The position numbers and the translations under genes were made by a program. 64,000 nt of DNA from Pseudomonas hormoni. GTDB taxonomy: Bacteria > Pseudomonadota > Gammaproteobacteria > Pseudomonadales > Pseudomonadaceae. Below are positions 27,001-35,332 of the stretch, in pieces. The DNA lies in assembly GCF_018502625.1 (NCBI RefSeq), contig NZ_CP075566.1, forward strand, positions 3,892,001-3,956,000. The letters are read 5' to 3'. The notes under the pieces were generated by a model. That model made no database searches and was not told the DNA's origin. It saw only the letters and a program-made list of their open reading frames with translations. How positions within the stretch are numbered: position 1 is the stretch's first letter; every line of letters begins with the position of its first letter.

Positions 27001-28459
27001 GAGCATTCTCGAGCGACGCGGCGCGGCGATCCTTGGCGCCACCGAGTACGAAGTAAATCCCGCCAGCGACCAGGAACGTCACGATCCAGCCGAGGCCGTT
27101 GTGACCCAGCCACGAATCCGAGAGGAATCCGCGGAACCAGACGGTTTGTTCGGTGGTGCCGATGGTGGTGAAGCTGAAACCCAGCACGATCGCCACTGCC
27201 CACGCACCGAAGGCGCGCCACTCGACGCCGCCGCGATACCAGTAGGCGCTGCTCGGACTGACGTCCAACAGGTCTTTGGGGCTGTAGTAATGACGGTGAA
27301 TCAGATCAACGACAAAGATCCCGACCCACGCCGTGATTGGCACTGCCAGCAAGGAAATGAAGGTAATGAACGGGCCGTAGAAACTGTCGGCGATCAGCAT
27401 GAAGTAAATCGAACCGGCGAAGATCGCCACGATGTCGACCACCACGGCGTAGACGCGCTTGACCTTGAGGCCCAGGGTCAATGTGGTCAAACCGGCGGAG
27501 TACACCGACAGGTTGTTCGACAGCAGCAAGCCGCCGAATGCGGTGATCAGGTATGGCACGGCCATCCAGGTCGGCAGCATGTCGCGGATCGCGATGATCG
27601 GGTCGGTGGCCGAGGCCAGGTCGTTGTTGCCCACCGACAGCAGGCCGCCGAGGGTGATCAGCAACACCAGCGGAATACCCGCGCCGAATGCGGCCGAGGC
27701 CACCAGACGCACAGCCTTGACGCTGCGATGCTGATAACGCGACATGTCGGCACCGGCATTCGCCCAACCGATCCCGGTGCCGGCGGCCATGGTGCCGACG
27801 CCGATGATCATTGCGCTAAGCGGTGCAGGCGCGGCGTTGAACACGGCGCTCCAGTCGATGGTGGCGCAGAGGAAACCGCCGACCAGAATGTTCAGCGCAC
27901 CGAACACGTAGGTCGCCCACTTCTGAATCACCAGCAACGTCGCATGACCGAGACCGGACACCGACAAGGTCAGCAGCACGAAAATCGCGATGAAGATCAG
28001 GGTCAATACGGGCGCACTTTTGGCTTCCACCGGTGAGCCGAACAGGATCGAGCACAGTGACAACAACACGAAAGCGGCTGTGGTGGTGTTGACGGTTTCC
28101 CAACCCAGGCGCGACATCAGCGAGACCAGTGTCGGGCCGATATTGCCGCGCACCCCGAAGATCGCCCGCGACAGCGTCAGGCTCGGTGCGCGACCACGGC
28201 GACCGGCGATGGAAATGATCCCGACCACCGCGAAGGAACCGGCAGCGCCGAGGATCGCGACAATGATCGCCTGCCAGATCGCCAAGCCGCGAAACGCCAC
28301 CAGCGTGGCGCCCAGCGGCAGGCCGAGGATGGAAATGTTGGCGGCGAACCAGACCCAGAACAGTTGCAGCGGATGACCGTTGCACTCCGCTTCCGGCACC
28401 GGCTCGATGCCACGGGTTTCCAATTGCCCGGCGCTTTGCCCGGCGTTCGATGAACTCAT
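26993..28459 (-). CDS. NCS1-type purine/cytosine permease-like transporter
   Basis: A 488-residue, about 12-helix permease of the nucleobase:cation symporter-1 family. Indicators are NGHPLQLFWVWFAANISILG near the N terminus, GWANAGADMSRYQHRSVK (the conserved D-x-S-R-Y segment) and PITAWVGIFVVDLIHRHYYS. It imports nucleobases, nucleosides or related compounds with a cation. The ATG at 28459 is preceded by AGGAGCAT. Third gene of the operon starting at 30410; a 240-bp gap with a REP pair separates it from the ADP-ribosylglycohydrolase gene. Confidence 0.88.
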   Translation of the reverse strand: MSSSNAGQSAGQLETRGIEPVPEAECNGHPLQLFWVWFAANISILGLPLGATLVAFRGLAIWQAIIVAILGAAGSFAVVGIISIAGRRGRAPSLTLSRAIFGVRGNIGPTLVSLMSRLGWETVNTTTAAFVLLSLCSILFGSPVEAKSAPVLTLIFIAIFVLLTLSVSGLGHATLLVIQKWATYVFGALNILVGGFLCATIDWSAVFNAAPAPLSAMIIGVGTMAAGTGIGWANAGADMSRYQHRSVKAVRLVASAAFGAGIPLVLLITLGGLLSVGNNDLASATDPIIAIRDMLPTWMAVPYLITAFGGLLLSNNLSVYSAGLTTLTLGLKVKRVYAVVVDIVAIFAGSIYFMLIADSFYGPFITFISLLAVPITAWVGIFVVDLIHRHYYSPKDLLDVSPSSAYWYRGGVEWRAFGAWAVAIVLGFSFTTIGTTEQTVWFRGFLSDSWLGHNGLGWIVTFLVAGGIYFVLGGAKDRRAASLENAHA

Positions 28460-28581
28460 GTGAAATGCTCCTGTTGCCTTTGTTGTGGTTATGGGCAATG
28501 ACGGAAGACGAAAACAACAGCCCGGCTGTCCTGGCCAAGTCAGTGCGATCCATTGCGGGTGAAAAATTCAAATAAGTGGTG

Positions 28582-28692
28582 CGCCTATCGCGGGCAAGTC
28601 GGATCGCCGCACCGCCGCTCCCACAGTGATCTGAGGCGTTCACAAAACCTGTGGGAGCGGCGGTGCGGCGATCCGACTTGCCCGCGATGGCG
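28582..28692. repeat. REP inverted pair with long arms, inside an operon
   Basis: CGCCTATCGCGGGCAAGTCG GATCGCCGCACCGCCGCTCC CACA is mirrored almost perfectly by TGTGGGAGCGGCGGTGCGGC GATCCGACTTGCCCGCGATG GCG; arms of about 43 bp. It lies between two cotranscribed genes and could attenuate or stabilise the message. Confidence 0.88.
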
Positions 28693-28701
28693 TCAGCCCA
28701 T

Positions 28702-29700
28702 TCAACGCAAAGCTAAAAGCCCTTTTACCAAAGGCTCCAGCTCCAACGAGTTAACGGCTTTGACCTGCTCGATCATCGCAACAGGCCAACTCTCAAGCCC
28801 CAGACAGGCCCCAAGCATGGCCCCCAGAATCGCCGCGATGGTGTCAGTGTCACCGCCTAAACCTGCGGCCATGCAAACCGCTTCGAAGGCATTCATTTCA
28901 CCGATGGCCACCTGTTGCGCCAGGGCAAACGAAACCACCACCGACTCCTGTGACGCCACCGAAGTGCCGATCACGTCGTACATCAAGTCCGCCAGCAACG
29001 CCTTGTCACTGTCGACGCTGATCGTCCGCGCCCAACTGATGCGCGAGGCAATGCGTCCGCCCGCGACCCAGTGGCCGTGGCTTTCCGCTTGCAGAGCGAT
29101 CTGCTGGCCAAGGTTCAACGCTTCGCCCAGGTCCATGCCGTTGATGCCGGCCGACACTACCGCCGCCACCGCCGCGGCGCTGGAAATGCCCAGCGTGGTG
29201 TTGTGAGTGACCTGGCAGGCCTGGACCACGGCGTCGATGAAACGCTCGGGATCGCTGACATCCGCCGAAATCCCGACCGGCGTGATACGCATCGCCGCGC
29301 CGTTGGTGGTGCCATAACGCCCCGCTTCTTCCGGCGACTGGCCGGCGAGAATCATCTCGATCGCACGTTTGGTCGACGGGCCGAGCAAATCCTGCGAGTC
29401 CTTGGCCTGCATTGCGGCTTCCCATTCGATCAGTCGCTGGGCCAGTACCGAAGGTTCGATCTTGCCTTCGCCGTCGATCAACAACTGACCGACCAGAATC
29501 GCCTGTTCGGTGTCGTCGGTGATCGAGCCTTTGGGCATGTTGGCCGCGATAGGTTGATCCGGGCCAGCGTCTTGCAGGTCGATGATTTCACCGAAACGCG
29601 CCTTGATTTCAGCGCGGCTCAGGGATTGGGTCGGCATGCCCAGCGCATCGCCCAGGGCCAGTCCGTAAAATGCGCCCAGTGCACGATTGAGCGCGGTCAT
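28702..29700 (-). CDS. ADP-ribosylglycohydrolase family protein (YegU-like)
   Basis: A 332-residue DraG/ARH-fold protein. GAFYGLALGDALGMPTQ (about 7-23) and KGSITDDTEQAI (metal-binding T/S-D-D-T motif) come first, and LGGDTDTIAAILGAMLGA (about 272-289, the second GxDxDT metal site) comes last. Such enzymes split N- or O-ribosidic bonds. With a PfkB kinase and an NCS1 permease in the same operon, a role in cleaving an imported ribosylated compound is more likely than protein de-ADP-ribosylation. Its ATG overlaps the GntR stop by 4 bases. Confidence 0.9.
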   Translation of the reverse strand: MTALNRALGAFYGLALGDALGMPTQSLSRAEIKARFGEIIDLQDAGPDQPIAANMPKGSITDDTEQAILVGQLLIDGEGKIEPSVLAQRLIEWEAAMQAKDSQDLLGPSTKRAIEMILAGQSPEEAGRYGTTNGAAMRITPVGISADVSDPERFIDAVVQACQVTHNTTLGISSAAAVAAVVSAGINGMDLGEALNLGQQIALQAESHGHWVAGGRIASRISWARTISVDSDKALLADLMYDVIGTSVASQESVVVSFALAQQVAIGEMNAFEAVCMAAGLGGDTDTIAAILGAMLGACLGLESWPVAMIEQVKAVNSLELEPLVKGLLALR

Positions 29701-30410
29701 TGCGGGTTTCCAAATTGCAGGTGCAGGCGAAAGTGCACGGGATCGAGCAGGCTTTCGACTTGCTCCATGAAGCGGTTTTGCCGGTCGTAAGTGGTGCGCA
29801 AGGCTTTGAGGAACACCGTGCCTACCGGACGGCCGAGCAGCTCGGCGTCTTTGGCGCTCAAGGGTTCGGCGCCGATCCATTGATCGCCACGCTCGCCGAT
29901 GTAGCCGTAGGCGGCCAGGGTAATGGTCAGGGAATTATCGATCAGGCCCACGCGCGGCAGGCTTTCCAGGCCTCCGGTGGCGGGCATCAATGAGCGTTCG
30001 AGGGAAACCAGCTTGCCGTCAGTGGAACGGCGACGCCGGTCGAGGGTGATGAACTGGTCGGTGCCGAAACGCGACAGCAGGTCAGGACGGGTCACCGCCT
30101 CCAGCCGCAGCACTTCGGTATTGATCAGCGCCCCACTGTCGGCCAGGGCCTGCGCCCAGCCGCTGCGCTGATCGAGCACCACACCGTCGAACGTGACGAT
30201 GGAACCGACACCGCTCTGCGTGGCGATGTAGTTGCGCCGTTTCAATTCGGCCAGGGCTTCACGCAGCGTACCGCGGCTGACTTTGAATTCTTGAGCCAAC
30301 TGATGCTCGCCCGGCAGCAGAAAGCCGTCCTCCATGAGTCCGCTTTCGATGCGCCGGATGAGTTCGTCGACCACCCGTTGTTTCTTGTCAAATCGTACCT
30401 GTCTAATCAT
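29697..30410 (-). CDS. GntR family regulator with UTRA domain (YegW-like)
   Basis: A 237-residue HutC-subfamily regulator. The N-terminal GntR winged helix is LIRRIESGLMEDGFLLPGEH, QLAQEFKVSRGTLREALAEL, and the C-terminal UTRA ligand domain is about 80-235 (ending FLKALRTTYDRQNRFMEQVE..). It is the first gene of the operon it probably controls, overlapping the next gene by ATGA. The start at 30410 (MIRQVRFDKKQRV) fits family length; codons upstream belong to a REP region. E. coli YegW occupies the same role in yegTUVW. Confidence 0.9.
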   Translation of the reverse strand: MIRQVRFDKKQRVVDELIRRIESGLMEDGFLLPGEHQLAQEFKVSRGTLREALAELKRRNYIATQSGVGSIVTFDGVVLDQRSGWAQALADSGALINTEVLRLEAVTRPDLLSRFGTDQFITLDRRRRSTDGKLVSLERSLMPATGGLESLPRVGLIDNSLTITLAAYGYIGERGDQWIGAEPLSAKDAELLGRPVGTVFLKALRTTYDRQNRFMEQVESLLDPVHFRLHLQFGNPQ

Positions 30411-30484
30411 GTACAAAGTGATAACCGAAACGGGTTGTAACAGGCAAGAAATATTTAGTGGAAGTGACGAAAGGATTGCATAAC

Positions 30485-30598
30485 TGTGGCGAGGGAGCTT
30501 GCTCCCGCCGGGCTGCGTAGCGGCCCCAAAATTTCTGTTTCGATCAAGAATTTTGCGAGTGCTGCGCACTCGAGCGGGAGCAAGCTCCCTCGCCACAA
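30485..30598. repeat. REP inverted pair (GGCGAGGGAGC type)
   Basis: TGTGGCGAGGGAGCTTGCTC CCGCCGG is mirrored by CGAGCGGGAGCAAGCTCCCT CGCCACA, between the GntR gene and the araH stop. Confidence 0.9.
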
Positions 30599-30606
30599 AA
30601 ACGCGG

Positions 30607-31578
30607 TCAGCGCTGTTTGAGGCGGTCGATGACCACTGCCAGCAACAGGATCGAACCGCGAATCACATACTGATAAAACGTATCGATGTTCTTCAGGTTC
30701 ATCGCATTCTCGATGATCGCCAGAATCAACACCCCGGCAATCACATGCCGGATCATGCCGATCCCGCCACTCAGCGACACCCCGCCGAGCACGCAAGCCG
30801 AGATCACCGTCAGTTCAAAACCCTGGCCGATCATCGGCTGCCCCGAGGTCATCCGCGAAGCCAGGATCACCCCGGCCAACGCCCCGATCACACCGTGCAC
30901 GGCGAAGATGATGATCTTGGTCCGGTCAACGTTGACCCCGGCCAGCAGCGCCGCTTCCTGGTTGCCACCGATGGCCATGGTGTTGCGCCCGTAGGTGGTG
31001 TAATTCAGCAGCCAGCCGAAAAACAGGAAGCAGACGATGGTGATCAGAATCGGCACCGGCACACCAAACAACTGGCCGTTACCGAAGACGAAGAACGACT
31101 CCTGCGACACGCCCACCGCTTTGCCATTGGCAAAGATGTAAGCCAGACCGCGAACGATCTGCATGGTCGCCAGCGTGGTGATCAACGCATTGACCCGCAG
31201 CTTGGCAATCACGATCCCGTTGATCAGCCCGACGATCAGCCCCATGAACAGCGCCGCAGCGACACCCAGGAACACACTGTCGGTGTCGCGCATCACCACC
31301 GCCGCGACCACGCCGGCGCAGGCAATCACCGAGCCCACCGACAAGTCGAAATGCCCCGACGCCAGGCAATACAACATGGTGCACGCCGCTATCCCGGTGG
31401 TCGAAATAGCCAGGCCCAGGCCGCGCATGTTCAGCGGCGAAAGGAAGTTGTCGATCAGCAAGGTGCAGAGCACGAAGATCCCGACGGCGGCCAGCAGCAT
31501 CACCCAGTCATCGAGAAAGCGCCGCAGGTCGAGCGGTTTGCGCTGGGTGGGCAGAGCGTTGTTTTGGGTTGTCATCAT
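30607..31578 (-). CDS. araH: L-arabinose/galactose ABC transporter permease
   Basis: A 323-residue permease of the ribose/arabinose-type ABC class with about ten helices. The start is MMTTQNNALPTQRKPLDLRR, and GHFDLSVGSVIACAGVVAAV and the cytoplasmic coupling loop GGNQEAALLAGVNVDRTKI follow. It forms the membrane channel for AraF/AraG. The ATG at 31578 follows AGAGG; a GTG six bases further upstream is also in frame. It lies 9 bases after araG. Last gene of the operon whose promoter is at 35274. Confidence 0.93.
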   Translation of the reverse strand: MMTTQNNALPTQRKPLDLRRFLDDWVMLLAAVGIFVLCTLLIDNFLSPLNMRGLGLAISTTGIAACTMLYCLASGHFDLSVGSVIACAGVVAAVVMRDTDSVFLGVAAALFMGLIVGLINGIVIAKLRVNALITTLATMQIVRGLAYIFANGKAVGVSQESFFVFGNGQLFGVPVPILITIVCFLFFGWLLNYTTYGRNTMAIGGNQEAALLAGVNVDRTKIIIFAVHGVIGALAGVILASRMTSGQPMIGQGFELTVISACVLGGVSLSGGIGMIRHVIAGVLILAIIENAMNLKNIDTFYQYVIRGSILLLAVVIDRLKQR

Positions 31579-31587
31579 TGTCACCTC

Positions 31588-33132
31588 TCAGTTCGCCACG
31601 CCGTCAGCGCGTTGGCGCGGCAAAGCCAGTTGCAGCAGGTTGGATTCGTTGGCCTCGTCACGGGACAGTTCGCCGCGCATCGCCCCTTCGCAGAGCACCA
31701 GGATGCGGTCGGAAATACCCATGACTTCCATCAGGTCGCTGGACACCACGATCACCGCGATACCGCTTTCAGCGAGGTTATGGATGATCTGGTAGATCTC
31801 GGCTTTCGCACCGATGTCGATGCCGCGAGTCGGTTCGTCGAGCAGCAGGACTTTCATCGGCATCGACAGCCAGCGACCAAGAATGGCCTTCTGCTGATTG
31901 CCGCCGGACAGGTACATGATTTTCTGCGCCGCGTTGGGCGTCTTCACTTTCAGTGCCTTGATCTGCTTGTCGGCGTTGCCCTTCTCCCACAGGCCACGCA
32001 ACAGGCAACCGAAGGTGGAATGGGCGCCGCGTGCGCTGATGTTGATGTTCTCGGCGACGCTGGAGAGCGGCATGATGCCCTCCTTCTTGCGGTCTTCGGG
32101 GCACAGCAGAATCCCCGCCGCAATCGCATCCCGGGGGGAGCGCAGTTTCAGTTCATGCCCGCGCAATTCCAGGCGCCCGGCGGTGTTGCGCTCAAGGCCG
32201 CTGAGCATGCGGAACAACTCGGTACGACCGGCACCGACCAAGCCGAACAACCCCAGAATCTCGCCTTTGTGCGCATCGAAGCTCACCGGCTCACGCAAGC
32301 CCGGCCCGAGCAGACCGTCGACCCTCAATGCTACCGCGCCACGCTTGCGCGGACGGTAATCGTAAATATCCTGAATGTCGCGCCCGACCATGCACGTGAC
32401 CAACTGATCGTGGGTCAGCTCGCTCATGTCCTCGAAGGTGCGCACGAAACGGCCGTCCTTGAACACCGTCACCGCGTTGCAGATGCGGAACACTTCTTCC
32501 ATGCGATGGGAGACGTAGAGCACCACTTTGCCCTCGTCGCGCAGGCGTCCGATGATCGTCATCAAGCGATCGATCTCCCGCGCCGAGAGGCTGCTGGTCG
32601 GTTCGTCGAAGGCGATCACATGCGCGCCACGGGACAACGCCTTGGCGATTTCCACCAGTTGCCGTTGCCCCAGGGACAGGCGCCCGACTTTCTCCTGCGG
32701 ATCGATTTCATCGGCCAGGCCTTTGAGGCAGGCCAACGCTTGCTGACGCAGTGCGCCGCGATTGATCAGGCCGAAACTGGCGGGCAGATGACCGAGGAAC
32801 AGGTTTTCCGCCACGGTCATTTCCGGGATCAGGTGCAGCTCCTGATGGATCACCGCCACCTTGTTGCCGATGCTGTCGGCGGTGGATTTGAAGACCATCG
32901 TTCGCTCGCCGATCTGCAGGTCGCCACTGCTCGGTGTGTAAGCGCCACCGAGGATTTTCAGCAGCGTCGATTTGCCGGCCCCGTTCTCGCCCATCAAGGC
33001 GTGCACCTGGCCCGGATGGGCGACGAAGCTGATGCCGTCCAGCGCCTTCACCCCGGGAAAGGTCTTGCCGATCCCGTTGAAGCGCAGGCTGCCGCCGGCG
33101 CTGTCGTATTGTGTCTGTACTTGCGCGTGCAT
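31588..33132 (-). CDS. araG: L-arabinose/galactose ABC transporter ATP-binding protein
   Basis: A 514-residue tandem ABC ATPase. The first half has Walker A GENGAGKSTLLKIL, signature LSLGQRQLVEIAKAL and Walker B VIAFDEPTSSL; the second has a degenerate Walker A (GLVGAGRTELFRML), LSGGNQQKAILGRWL and LLLDEPTRGID. This is the usual monosaccharide ABC layout. The ATG at 33132 is chosen because homology begins right after it (SLRFNGIGKTFPGVKALDGI); upstream in-frame codons fall in the araF spacer. Sits between araF and araH. Confidence 0.94.
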   Translation of the reverse strand: MHAQVQTQYDSAGGSLRFNGIGKTFPGVKALDGISFVAHPGQVHALMGENGAGKSTLLKILGGAYTPSSGDLQIGERTMVFKSTADSIGNKVAVIHQELHLIPEMTVAENLFLGHLPASFGLINRGALRQQALACLKGLADEIDPQEKVGRLSLGQRQLVEIAKALSRGAHVIAFDEPTSSLSAREIDRLMTIIGRLRDEGKVVLYVSHRMEEVFRICNAVTVFKDGRFVRTFEDMSELTHDQLVTCMVGRDIQDIYDYRPRKRGAVALRVDGLLGPGLREPVSFDAHKGEILGLFGLVGAGRTELFRMLSGLERNTAGRLELRGHELKLRSPRDAIAAGILLCPEDRKKEGIMPLSSVAENINISARGAHSTFGCLLRGLWEKGNADKQIKALKVKTPNAAQKIMYLSGGNQQKAILGRWLSMPMKVLLLDEPTRGIDIGAKAEIYQIIHNLAESGIAVIVVSSDLMEVMGISDRILVLCEGAMRGELSRDEANESNLLQLALPRQRADGVAN

Positions 33133-33196
33133 AAGCCACCTCATCAACAGATCAGGCGGCCCCGTCGCCAGGGCCGCCGATGAAATCAACCGCGCC

Positions 33197-34201
33197 TCAG
33201 TTCCAGAGGCCGATCTTTTCCAGTTCCTGCTTGAAGTTGTCGCGCGTGATCAGGGTCACGTCGTCCATAGCGGTGTATTTCGCCGGTTCTTTGCCGGTGG
33301 TGACCCACTCGTACATCATGCTGGCGGTGTTGTAGCCCTCGATGTGCGGGCTCGGCAGCATCGAACCGAAGAAGCCGCTGTTGGGTTTCTTCAGTTCGCC
33401 AATGGCATCGGTGCCGTTGATGCCGATGCCGATCACGTTGGTCGCGGCAAAACCGGCGCTCTCGGTGGCGCGAACGCCGCCCAGCACGGTGTTGTCGTTC
33501 ATGCCGCCGATGATCAGGTTTTTCGCCGCGCTCGGCAGTTTCACCAGCGCCGAGTTGGTGGCGTCCATGCTGCCCGGCACGTCGAGGGTTTTCAGCGCCG
33601 AGAACAGGATGTGGTCTTTCGGCATGCCGGCGTCTTCCAGCGCTTTGACCGAACCGTCGGTGCGCTTCTTGCCGGTGTCGAGTTCGTTGTAGGTGTTGAT
33701 GACCGCGTAGGTGTCTTTCCACTCCCAGCCGCGTTTTTTCGCTTCCGTGGCCATCGCCGCGCCCTGCTTCTGGCCGACTTCAAACGCAGCCATGCCCAGG
33801 TACGGAACGTCTTCCATGAACTTGCCGCCGGCATCGACAAAGCGGTCATCCACGGCAATCACTTTCAAACCGTTGAGCTTGGCTTTGGCCATGATCGCCG
33901 GGCCGAGGGACACGTCCGGCGGGCAGATCACGAAGCCCTTGGCGCCGTTGGCGGCCAGGCTGTCGATGGCGGAAAGGGTCTTCTCGCCGTCCGGTACGGC
34001 GATCTTGATGACTTTGAAACCTTTCTCTTTGCCGGCCTTTTCGGCGAAGGCCCATTCTGTCTGGAACCAGGGCTCTTCCGCCTGCTTGACCAGAAAACCG
34101 ATCTTCACTTCCTCGGCCGCCAGCAGCGTACTGCTCAGGCTGACCGCGGTGACCGCCAAAGCGGCACAGCACAGGGAACGGATCCCACGACGACGATTCA
34201 T
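33197..34201 (-). CDS. araF: L-arabinose-type periplasmic sugar-binding protein
   Basis: A 334-residue periplasmic binding protein with a signal peptide (cleavage near LLA-AEE). The mature sequence matches E. coli AraF closely: VKIGFLVKQAEEPWFQTEWA, KVIKIAVPDGEKTLSAIDSL, AANGAKGFVICPPD, GMNDNTVLGGVRATE, GIGINGTDAIGEL, SMLPSPHIEGYN and LITRDNFKQELEKIGL. AraF-type proteins bind L-arabinose and also D-galactose/D-fucose, which suits the galactose enzymes nearby. Its own upstream region carries a TATGATGATT operator-like motif shared with the FCD regulator gene. Confidence 0.95.
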   Translation of the reverse strand: MNRRRGIRSLCCAALAVTAVSLSSTLLAAEEVKIGFLVKQAEEPWFQTEWAFAEKAGKEKGFKVIKIAVPDGEKTLSAIDSLAANGAKGFVICPPDVSLGPAIMAKAKLNGLKVIAVDDRFVDAGGKFMEDVPYLGMAAFEVGQKQGAAMATEAKKRGWEWKDTYAVINTYNELDTGKKRTDGSVKALEDAGMPKDHILFSALKTLDVPGSMDATNSALVKLPSAAKNLIIGGMNDNTVLGGVRATESAGFAATNVIGIGINGTDAIGELKKPNSGFFGSMLPSPHIEGYNTASMMYEWVTTGKEPAKYTAMDDVTLITRDNFKQELEKIGLWN

Positions 34202-34258
34202 AAGCTGACTCCTTGTTATTTTTTTTGAGCGTTATTTTGAAAGCCGGTGCAGCAAATA

Positions 34259-34279
34259 GTCATATCGTATGATGATTGG
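34259..34279. promoter_or_regulatory. Operator-like motif upstream of araF
   Basis: GTCATATCGTATGATGATTGG, 58 bp upstream of the araF start. It shares TATGATGATT with the region upstream of the FCD-GntR gene (37106-37123, opposite orientation) and contains the palindrome CATA-TCG-TATG. Likely binding site of that regulator; inference. Confidence 0.45.
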
Positions 34280-34315
34280 ATTTCAGACGGAGTTCCGCGC
34301 CTGAAAGCCGGTTAT

Positions 34316-35134
34316 TCAGTCGTGATACATCACCGAGCGACCACCATCGATGGTGATGCACGATGCGTTGATGAATGGCGCTTCGTCGCTGGCGAGGAAA
34401 ACGGCGGTCATCGCCACTTCAATCGGCTGGCCGATGCGCCGCGGTGGATGCAGATCGAAAGCCCGCTGGCGTTCAGCGTGCGGGTCGGCAAAACCGTTCC
34501 AGTAATCGACGTTCAGTTGGGTTTCGATGTAGCCCGGTGCGATGGCGTTGACGCGAATGCCCTTCGGCGCATATTCGATGCCCAGCGCGCGGGTCAGGCC
34601 CAGCAGACCGTGCTTGGCCACCGGGTACGGGAAGCAGCCCGGAATGATGTGAGTGGAATGGGTCGAGGCGATGTTGATGATGCTGCCGACGCCCTGCTCG
34701 ATCATTTGCGGCAGCACCGCTTTACAGCCGAACCAGGCGCCGTCGAGGTCAATGGCGAAGCAGCGACGCCAGTCTTCTTCGGTCATTTCCAGCGGATCGC
34801 GGAATACATTGACCCCGGCGCAGTTGACCAGCACGTCGATGCGGCCGTGCAACTCGACTGCCAGTCTGGCCATGGCGTGCAGGTCTTGCTGGCTGGACAC
34901 GTCAGCCTTTATCGCCTGAACATCAAAACCCTTGTCTCGCCAATGCGCCGCGACTTTTTCGACTTTCTCGCCCTGGATATCGCTGATGATCAGCCTGGCC
35001 TGCTGGGAGGCGAAGGTCGCAACAATCGCCTCGCCGATGCCCTGAGCGGCGCCGGTCAGCAACACGACCTTGTTTTTAAGGCGTTCACCCTTCGGTGGCT
35101 CGGGCACCGGTGGCAGGGAAAGAGGCTCACCCAT
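34316..35134 (-). CDS. SDR family sugar 1-dehydrogenase (D-galactose/L-arabinose type)
   Basis: A 272-residue classical SDR. VVLLTGAAQGIGEAIVATFA carries the TGxxxGxG motif at about 26-33, NCAG is at about 108, and catalytic Ser and YPVAK are at about 160-178. Its place between araF and an SMP-30 lactonase gene, with DgoD/K/A encoded nearby, indicates oxidation of D-galactose or L-arabinose to the 1,4-lactone, the first step of the oxidative pathway described in Pseudomonas. Preceded by a 30-codon upstream ORF whose TGA overlaps the second codon. Confidence 0.88.
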   Translation of the reverse strand: MGEPLSLPPVPEPPKGERLKNKVVLLTGAAQGIGEAIVATFASQQARLIISDIQGEKVEKVAAHWRDKGFDVQAIKADVSSQQDLHAMARLAVELHGRIDVLVNCAGVNVFRDPLEMTEEDWRRCFAIDLDGAWFGCKAVLPQMIEQGVGSIINIASTHSTHIIPGCFPYPVAKHGLLGLTRALGIEYAPKGIRVNAIAPGYIETQLNVDYWNGFADPHAERQRAFDLHPPRRIGQPIEVAMTAVFLASDEAPFINASCITIDGGRSVMYHD

Positions 35135-35219
35135 GACTCAAAACTCCCTTTCGCGGGCACGACAAAAACCGGGCATCTGTCGATGTCCGGCCAAAAAGCT
35201 TTTTGGAAAATCGCTGCAT
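35127..35219 (-). CDS. 30-codon upstream ORF overlapping the sugar dehydrogenase start
   Basis: The ATG at 35219 follows AGGTGAAG, the same ribosome-binding site and spacing used by dgoK. The frame encodes 30 residues (MQRFSKKLFGRTSTDARFLS..) and ends at TGA 35127-35129, which overlaps codon 2 of the dehydrogenase. It could couple translation of the dehydrogenase or be a leftover of a transplanted promoter-leader. No similarity recognised. Confidence 0.45.
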   Translation of the reverse strand: MQRFSKKLFGRTSTDARFLSCPRKGVLSHG

Positions 35220-35273
35220 CACTTCACCTGTTTTGTTTTTTTAAGTGTGAGTGCGTGTAACTGATGGGGCCGA

Positions 35274-35332
35274 CTATAAACCCGACCGCCAAATAATCTC
35301 AATATATAATTTTACATCCCATATTTTGGGAT
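35274..35332 (-). promoter_or_regulatory. Sugar dehydrogenase/araFGH promoter with TCCCA-N5-TGGGA operator
   Basis: -35 TTGAGA (35297-35302), 17 bases, -10 TTATAG (35274-35279), with the palindrome ATCCCATATTTTGGGAT at 35316-35332 ending directly before the SMP-30 stop codon. The layout is the same as at the dgo promoter (22912-22969), so the two operons should answer to one regulator. Confidence 0.75.

Noticed and set aside
30499..33183. An 894-codon open frame on the plus strand
   Set aside because: It is antisense to araH and araG, is rich in His, Gln and Asp as typical shadow translations are, and begins inside a REP element.
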